Assembly (NCBI GenBank): GCA_027924645.1
Contig: BSBN01000252.1
Span: 2,542,001-2,606,000, forward strand
Length of the DNA: 64,000 nt
Source: Cunninghamia lanceolata
Taxonomy: Eukaryota > Streptophyta > Pinopsida > Cupressales > Cupressaceae
Direction of reading: 5' to 3'
A program made the position numbers and the translations under genes. Shown here piece after piece: positions 57,084-64,000 of the stretch. The notes below the pieces were generated by a model. It ran no database searches. It was not told the DNA's origin and saw nothing but the letters and a program-made list of their open reading frames with translations. How positions within the stretch are numbered: the first letter of the stretch is position 1; each line of letters opens with the position of its first letter.

Positions 57084-58214
57084 TGTTGAAATAAGGGCAG
57101 ACAACTAAGAGGGGGGGGTGAATCAGTTGTCACAAAACTTTTTATCACTTGTAGCAATTTACCTTCTTTATCACTTATTAACAAATTAATGATATAATCA
57201 TGAAAGCATAAATCAACAACACATGAGCAGAAACAAATCAGCACATATAACACCAGGATTTTTACGTGGAAACCTGGTTAAGGGAAAAACCACGGTGGGG
57301 GTTAACCCACAAGAATTTATACTCTGTTAAAAGTATTACAAATGGGAAAGGCACATGCCTTTAGGGCGCACTGCCCAGAGCTCACTGCTCCAAGAGGCTC
57401 ACTGCCTACAGATATGATTACAAGAAGATTACATAATGTTTGAACTAAGAAATGACATCTACCAATGTAGAAATTTAGTTCCAGTTATGCACAAAATACT
57501 GATCTTACACACTTCATCCTTATTCTGCATTGTTTCACTCTTAGGCCATAATCTGAGCTTGGATCTTTATCTTTGCACTTCTTTCTGCCTTTTTCACACT
57601 TACACCATCACACACTCAGACACACCTCAAAACACTTGAATCTATTGGCTATATATCCGCATCGAGAAATTCAATCAACTGTAGTCGGCTTCAAGAAAAC
57701 TAAGAACATTAGTTAAGAACTCTACTCTGTCGGCTGAATCCATGCACAATCAACAATGTGGACCAAAAACTTGTGTTCTCAAATCATCAATCATGTCGGC
57801 CAATACTACTAGTTATCACAAATTACCTTAACCAACAACTTTTCTTCATCCGGACCAAGATTAAATACTAGGTCGGCCTGTTCTTCTTCTAACAGTACCG
57901 ACTAACTGGAACCCGATACTTAGATGCGTATAACTTTTGAATCCTTCATCACCGGAGGCTAAATTCCTGGATTTAAATAGTCTTGACAATCCTTATTACT
58001 CCCTCAGATCCGCAGCACACTGTGATGTACCACCGGAGAGATCCGGACCAAGATACTGGACTCTGTCACATGCTCTGTTTCTAACTACCCGGACTTAGAC
58101 AAATCTTCATTCTGACTTCCGATATGAATAAATTATGTTATGCAGATGTGTAGGATAGACTTAGTTGCCATCAATGACAACACCTGTCATGTGTAGTAGT
58201 GTCTCTTGCCAACA
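57084..58214 (-). repeat. 5' LTR of the 7.5-kb element (minus-strand sense)
   Basis: TGTTGAAATAAGGG...TCTTGCCAACA. Differences from the other LTR are mostly C/T or G/A (for example GCAGCAA/GTAGCAA and GGGTGTACTG/GGGCGCACTG). Confidence 0.93.
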
Positions 58215-59040
58215 AGTTAGTGGTGTTTACAAACACCTTTGGGGAATCTATTGAGTAGCAAGGGTCATGTTCTCCTTAATCAAACCCCTAGGCAAGGTAA
58301 TTCAATTAATTTGGAATAATAATTAGAGATAGCAAGAAAGCATGCAGTGATGCTTAAGATGATGTATGCTAACATATGCTTTGATAATGTTTCTATGAAT
58401 TATCATGAATGCTCTCTAGCAGTGTTCTTCCATAATCTATAATATCTAAATGAATGAATGAATATTTAAATACAACATATCCCATAAATTAACACAAACA
58501 CATACTAGGTTAGATCATAATAGCTAATGGGAGGGATTCGACAAAATTTAATTTTTAAAAGTTTAAGGTTCAAAGCTATGATTATGGAAATGGCCTAGGT
58601 CAAGTATTCACCCACAAATCTAATCTAGGATAGGGAATGCGAGATCTATAGATTTGGATTAATCTCCAAGGACGGGTGATGATGGGATTAGGATATGATG
58701 ATGTCATGACTCAAATTCATGCAAGAATATGCCACTTGTAGACCTATTATTACATAAAGGACACTCTAATCAACGTGAGTCCAAACTATCGAGCTCTATC
58801 AATGCTCACTAAACCTAATGCAACTAAGGCATGCATGCAACCCAATGGATGGACTAATCCTAAATCAAGCAGCTTAGTGAGTAAGGTCAAGCTACATTTA
58901 ATCTATCAACCCAGGGACGCGGTACTTGGTATGATGTCTGTACTTTATGTACATCTAGAGGATTCTGGATATTTAGTTGTGTATAGATATGAAATAGAAA
59001 TTACTGAAATGTTGGAAAAAGGAATTCATGTTTATAAGTT
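58215..59040 (+). repeat. Retroelement-derived repeat interrupted by the 7.5-kb element
   Basis: Starts with the AGTTA target copy. Similar to 44176-44250 at its left part. Its ATGATGTCATGACTCAAATTCATGCAAGAATA-like part (58698-58730) resembles 63200-63225. Likely LTR sequence of an old element into which the 7.5-kb element inserted. Confidence 0.45.
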
Positions 59041-60999
59041 CAAAAAATAAGATATATAATTGTTCTCAACTATAGTAAAATAATAACTGAAACACAATCA
59101 ATAAAGCTAGCTCCAAGATCTAAACCTAATTACATGAAACTAAAACAAAAAGGTGGTAGCCTACCACGAGTGGGCCTTGACTTGGGTTGACTACTTTCTT
59201 CCTTCGACTAGCTTAATTTTCTGAATCAATGCATTCATTTCTTCACCATAGATTAAGAACAAGAATAATTAAAAAATATGAAATGATACTCTATTTTTAT
59301 TGACTGAAATCAGAACATGCTACAATCATATGGGAAATCTTCTTATCTAGATATCTGGGTGAAAACAAGTATATACTCCATCTTACAGTTCATACATTAA
59401 TGAAAAATAACGACTAACTAATCCACTTCCCTTTGTGCAAGGAAATGATTCCTTATTCCTAAAGAGTCATAATGAAACTAGGAAACAAAAGCTTAAACAA
59501 TTCAGAGAAGAGAATTTTGATTAGGACATTGGGATGAAACAAACTCATCCAAGAAACATGGAAGCGGTTATTTTGGTGTCAACAGTCCCAACACGTCTTC
59601 AATTGGAGAGTAAGTACTTTGCCATTTGTTGCATATTTCTCCTTGATGTCCCATGCATCTTATCTTTGTCTATACGGAGAGAACATGTCACCAGTGGATA
59701 GTTATCAATGATTGCATGCTTTTGCTGCAGGAGTCAACCCCTTTGGCTGCAGGAACTTCTGGAGGATAGGCTATGGAAACTCTACACTTTTACTACATGA
59801 ATCCTTCCAGCTTGGATGCAAGAACTATGCGGCTTGGCTGCAAGTTAGTAATCTTGGTTGTTGCAGGAAGGAGTTAGTCCCAAAGAAATCTCCAATCATA
59901 AAGATCATTGTAAACACACTTATTCACACCACATTACATGTGAAAATAACTATTTTAATCATGCAACATTCTTTAAAGCATCATAATTAATGTAGTGCTT
60001 ATCCAAATATTATATAAAGTCTTGGTCCAAGAAGGATAAAAGTGTCTGCAGGAAGGTACTTAAAAACATGAAAGATAGAGATTAAAAATACAATTATGGG
60101 ACTCATCACAAACCACAAGGGAAAATGGTATGTATATGCAATTTTCACCATTACATTTTCCCCCACTTTGATGTGCAAGTGACCTACTATAAGGATGCAT
60201 GTCAAAGTAAAACAAGCAATCAACATGGACACTAATTTTTTTAACACTCAAAGGATATTTATATGTTTAAAATGATATGGATATGGATGATGATTCTTGA
60301 ATTCTCCTCATAATGAGTGCTCTCTTTGAAATCTATAAAATATAAAAGCATGTAATGAGTACGATTTGTCACACATTTAAAATAAACACTAACTTGCTTG
60401 AAAGGAACCATCCTTAAAAAATAGTAAGACTAAAAAGAGTAAGGGTGAGTGATTTTGTCTAAGCAAAAATTGAAAGCTTCGACTAACCAAAAAAGTGGTA
60501 GGATTTTGACTATGTGAAAAAAGATTTTGGTAAAGCTCCCTTCAACGCGAGAATGACAATGAGCTTGCCACTACACAAAATAACTCACAAAAGGAATGTT
60601 ATTTACATATGCCCCCTCCAATTGGTTAAATATGTAAAGGATTCAAGGAATTCGAGGAAAGGAGAAAATATATGTAATATTTTTGTAAAAGCTATCATCT
60701 TGTGACAAGCATGTAAGAACATAGAGAGGATGTAAACATGAAAGTACATATAACTAGCACTTGCACCCATAGGAGGTTCAAGGAATACGCCGATAGAACA
60801 ACCGTCGAGTTTAGAAAATTTCCCGGCGTGAGACAATTTCGACCACTATAATGCTCACATATCAAAGCCTATCGGCTAATAAGGAAAGGTCCCCCAATGA
60901 AGGCAAATAATGGTACCCATAAATGCTAGATAAGGATCATATAAGTACAAGTAAGATGTAAGAGATATGGGCATGACAAGGATCATAACATATAAGCAT
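59041..60999. other. Non-coding, retroelement-like, nothing firmly recognised
   Basis: Includes TTTTCCCCCACTTTGATG (~60157) and GCTGCAGGAA-rich text (59725-59870). Small frames have no motif I can name. Confidence 0.3.
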
Positions 61000-62621
61000 G
61001 TGAGTAGAATATGTAATCATAGGCATGATAAATTATAAGATATAAGTGTGATGACCATATGGAAAATGTAAATATCCTAAACATATAACACATAAGCAAC
61101 ATAAGATGCAAAGATTAAATCATATGTAAGAGTGATGTCATAAGTACATGTAAACATTAGAAACATCATGGCATGTAAATAACATAAGAGTTAGAAATCA
61201 TAAGCATGAAACATAGGAACATATAAGGTATCAAGGAACATATAGAAACATGTGGTAAATATAGAGCATAGAGACATATAGGAACTAAACAAGGTATAGA
61301 GCGAAACATGGGAAAGCATATGAGCTATATAAAACATAAAAAAACATAAAAGGTAATCATGGAACATAGGAACAAACAAGACATATAGGAATGCATGGAA
61401 AGAATAAAAAGGAAAGATGTCCCCAACCAAGGAGACAAAGCATGAAACATATTGTAAAAGGTCAAATATGGAAGGATAAAAATAACATGGCATAAACAAA
61501 ATGCCAACTTGTGTAAGGACACAGAAAAAGAAAAGGTAAATGCTATTATAAGCAGACAAATAAAGCATAGAAATGCTAGTATGTCTCAAACAAAAACATT
61601 AGCAAGATCCTCATCCCAACAAGTAACATCAAGCTCCTTTGCCTCAAGTAAGTGGCTTTCATCTCGATAAGCAGTGAAAATCTTAGTGAAGTCACTAGAA
61701 ATAGGTGGAACCATGGAAACATCCTTCTTTACCCAATGTTCTTGCTTCTAGAGGTGGCTCCATAGAAAGATTTTGCATTTGCTTAACCATACCATATTTC
61801 GTAGGGACAGGTAAAGAAGTGGTGTCTCTAGAATGAAATGCAATTTTTTGAAACAAATTTCACTTGTTCTTCTCTTGCTTTCTTGGTACATGAGTGATTT
61901 GTTCTTAATGAGAATTATTCAAAGGTGTGCATCTATCAAAACCTAGATGTTAGTTTCTACGAAATATGCAATTTGTGGTTCTTTTGGCATTTTATCTTCA
62001 TAAACTCTAAGATGAGAAGATAAATAAGTCTTGCTCATATTTTCCCATTATTGTTCTTACTTGTGAATTTTCTATAAATCATGTATATCATCTATTTGCA
62101 AATGTAAGAGCTCTTTAGGTATCTTCACAAATGTATCAAAAGTAAAATGACTCAAATCAAATACCAATTTATAGTGAGCTCTATCAATTTTGACCTCTTT
62201 GCCTGCATGAACAAATTTGATATATTAATGTAAAACTAAAGGAATTGCTTTGTATTGCTCTATCCATGGTCTATCAAGAAGCATGTCAAATCTATCTAAA
62301 GATGGAATAACATGACATAACATGGGAAGCTCCTTAGGACTAACTATTAACTATTATGAGAGGAAGTGGTAGACACATAACGCTAAAGATGTGAAATAGG
62401 CATAAGAACAAGCCCTATCATTGTAGGGAGAGGAATAGAAGGAGGCATACCAAATTGAAGAATAAAACATGATAAAATTGTGAGGAGGATGAACCATTTA
62501 AAGAACTAGGAGGAGTAACCTTAGCACCAATGTCATAAAGCACTTGCAAATCAAATGGCTTAGTAAGCAATAAGTCATGTAAATATTGAATTAAATGTGT
62601 AGGCTTATTCATCTTATCCAA
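61000..62621 (-). pseudogene. Gypsy-type protease-region relic and low-complexity tail (minus)
   Basis: The minus strand near 62330-62150 reads FDMLLDRPWIEQYKAIPLVL and YIKFVHAGKEVKIDRAH, resembling the C-terminal end of the Ty3/gypsy aspartic protease (usual LLGRPW, here with D for G). It continues LSHFTFDTFVKIPKELLHLQ, matching the peptide at ~47225 of the 45-50 kb element. Downstream (61600-61000) is a repetitive ACATAGGAACATATA-rich tract. No RT or integrase seen. Broken by stops. Confidence 0.55.
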
Positions 62622-62964
62622 ATTGGCAAGTTCATGTTCAAATTGTTACATCCAAATGTCCTTTGTAATCATATTCTTCCACCTCATGCTCAATAGTAGT
62701 GTTAAAAACTTTAGTGCTTATGAGAACATCATCAGAGACACCATTCTCGGTAGCTTGGGCCATTTGAGGATTCAAATGGGGATTTCTTCTCAAAGAAATA
62801 CGAGGATGTGGATGAGACTTTACTATGCAAAGCAAGTCATGAAACCCTAAAGGCCAAATGATACAAATCTCATATGTAAGGTTGGATATAAAATAAAAAA
62901 ATAGCAAGTGATTAGATCTGGAAATAAATCAACAAATGAAACCCTGGAACTAAATACAAGGGTA

Positions 62965-63970
62965 GGTAGGTTGGAGTGAAAATAAGATCACACAACGAAG
63001 CACAAAAACCTAAAGGAAGATGTAGCAAATGAAGCACAAGTAAACGGAATCCAAACCCTGATCAAACCTAAAACAAATAGTATACACTTTAGATCAAGTT
63101 TGCACATGTGGATCTGATCCAAGACAAGAAATACGAGATCTAAAGATCAAAGTCAGTCCCTAAAAATGAGTGATAATAAAATTACTAATGTCATGAACTA
63201 AATTCGCGCAAGAATAAACTACTTATAAAGTATACAATTTTCCCCATTACACTAATAAAAGAAAGGTATATATGTATCATTTTATTTGTTTTGAATCATT
63301 AATCAACGATTTTGTTTGTTTTTAGTGAGCCTGGAAAATTTGAGAAATCTCCATAGGTAGGTTGAGGTGAAAATAAGATCACAAAATGAAGCACAAAAAC
63401 CTAAAGGAAGATGTAGCAAATGAAGCACAAGTAAATAGAATCCAAACCGTGATCAAATCTAAAATAAATAGTATACACTTTAGATCAAGTTTGCACATGT
63501 GGATCTGATTCAAGGCAAGAAATAAGAGATCTAAAGATCAAAATCAATCCCTAAAGATGAGTGATAATAAAATTACTATAAGATAACATCATAATTGTAG
63601 ACATGATATTTCCACAGTCCATGATCAAGTGTAAAGCTCCTGGAATCACTGTCTATTGTTTTTTTTCCGTAACGTTTCGGATCACACTCAATGATCCTAT
63701 CTCATTCTCCTCTTTTTGTCCTGATGATGGATCATTGAGTGTGATCCAAAACGTTACGGAAAAAAAAGCAATACACAGTAATTCCAGAAACTTTACAAAT
63801 GACATCATAAGCTAAATCCGCGCAAGAATATACTACTTATAAACTATACAATTTTCGCATTACAATGATAAAAGAAAGGTAGGTATATATGTATCATTTT
63901 ATTTGTTATGAATCATCAAGGAGCGATTTTGTTTGTTTTTAGTGAGCCTTCAAAAGCTGAGTAATCTCCA
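62965..63970. repeat. Tandem duplication, 391-bp period, second copy with insertion
   Basis: Unit 1 (62965-63355) and unit 2 (63356-63970) share GTGAAAATAAGATCACA, CACAAAAACCTAAAGGAAG, TATACACTTTAGATCAAGTTTG and GATTTTGTTTGTTTTTAGTGAGCC in order. Unit 2 has about 230 extra bases that include the foldback element. Confidence 0.88.
63630..63797. mobile_element. Foldback (MITE-like) element, 168 bp
   Basis: Left arm 63630-63697 and right arm 63729-63797 are inverted copies (TGTAAAG...TTTTTTCCGTAACGTTT.GGATCACACTCAATGATCC) around a 31-base loop. It is absent from the other tandem unit, which shows it inserted (with some flanking DNA) after the duplication or was lost from unit 1. It has no coding capacity. 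Target duplications are not clear, so the superfamily is unknown. Confidence 0.8.
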
Positions 63971-64000
63971 CGGGTAATGTACCGAGCTCTCTTATTGCAT

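Larger units (their letters stand above)
50682..58214 (-). mobile_element. Complete pol-less LTR retrotransposon (7,533 bp), TSD AGTTA
   Basis: LTRs of 1,130 and 1,131 bp (TGTTGAAA...GCCAACA), AGTTA duplications at 50677-50681 and 58215-58219, an initiator-Met primer site next to the right LTR and a polypurine tract next to the left LTR. It therefore reads right to left. Contents in order: a gag-like coiled coil with four zinc knuckles, a ~330-bp spacer, then a ~1,112-codon frame of unknown function. No protease, RT, RNase H or integrase motif seen, so it must have been moved in trans. LTRs differ at scattered sites, indicating an insertion of some age. Confidence 0.93.

Noticed and set aside
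59712..59990. 92-codon plus-strand frame near GCTGCAGGAA repeats
   Set aside because: No motif, weak start, and lies in repeat-like DNA without a partner gene.
61191..61589. 132-codon hydrophobic minus-strand frame resembling a membrane protein
   Set aside because: Built from the ACATAGGAACATATA-type repetitive tract; Tyr/Phe/Cys-rich low complexity, and inside a retroelement relic.

Overview
The window looks like plant nuclear DNA. It is AT-rich and sparse in genes, and it holds plant-type Helitron, L1-like LINE, Ty3/gypsy and pol-less LTR elements in varied states of decay around one spliced host gene. The very long, transposon-filled intron and heavily decayed retroelements suggest a gymnosperm such as a conifer. 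That is an inference; nothing here fixes the species.

Layout: 1-2.2 kb is non-coding with a ~610-bp tandem duplication. 2.26-6.81 kb is a broken autonomous Helitron (minus strand; Rep plus PIF1-like helicase). 7-9 kb is AT-rich with simple repeats. 9.04-15.89 kb is a nearly full-length L1-like LINE (minus) with ORF1 and ORF2 closed by point stops. 16.9-17.2 kb is a CpG-containing repeat.

18.76-43.46 kb is the host gene on the minus strand. It encodes a leucine-zipper (MIP1-type) plus DUF547 protein. I could place 13 exons, whose phases agree throughout. The last coding exon (18761-19075) is separated from the previous one by an 18,379-bp intron. That intron holds a SINE-like element, minisatellites, a plus-strand Ty3/gypsy gag-pol relic and a minus-strand Ty3/gypsy pol relic. 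The plus-strand relic is split by a solo LTR with GGAGA target duplications, and the solo LTR is split by a TRIM with GGATC target duplications.

44-64 kb is a cluster of LTR elements without recognisable reverse transcriptase or integrase. The best preserved is 50682-58214: 1.13-kb LTRs, AGTTA target duplications, an initiator-Met primer site and a polypurine tract. It has a gag-like coiled-coil/four-zinc-knuckle frame and, where pol should be, a ~1,112-codon frame of unknown function interrupted only by stops that could each be a Gln-to-stop transition. Two more degraded pol-less relics (45.3-50.3 kb plus; ~61-62.6 kb minus) share a protease-flanking peptide. A 168-bp foldback element sits at 63.63-63.80 kb inside one copy of a tandem duplication.

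Only the DUF547 gene looks functional. Everything else recognised is mobile DNA or repeats, mostly inactivated by C-to-T/G-to-A changes.
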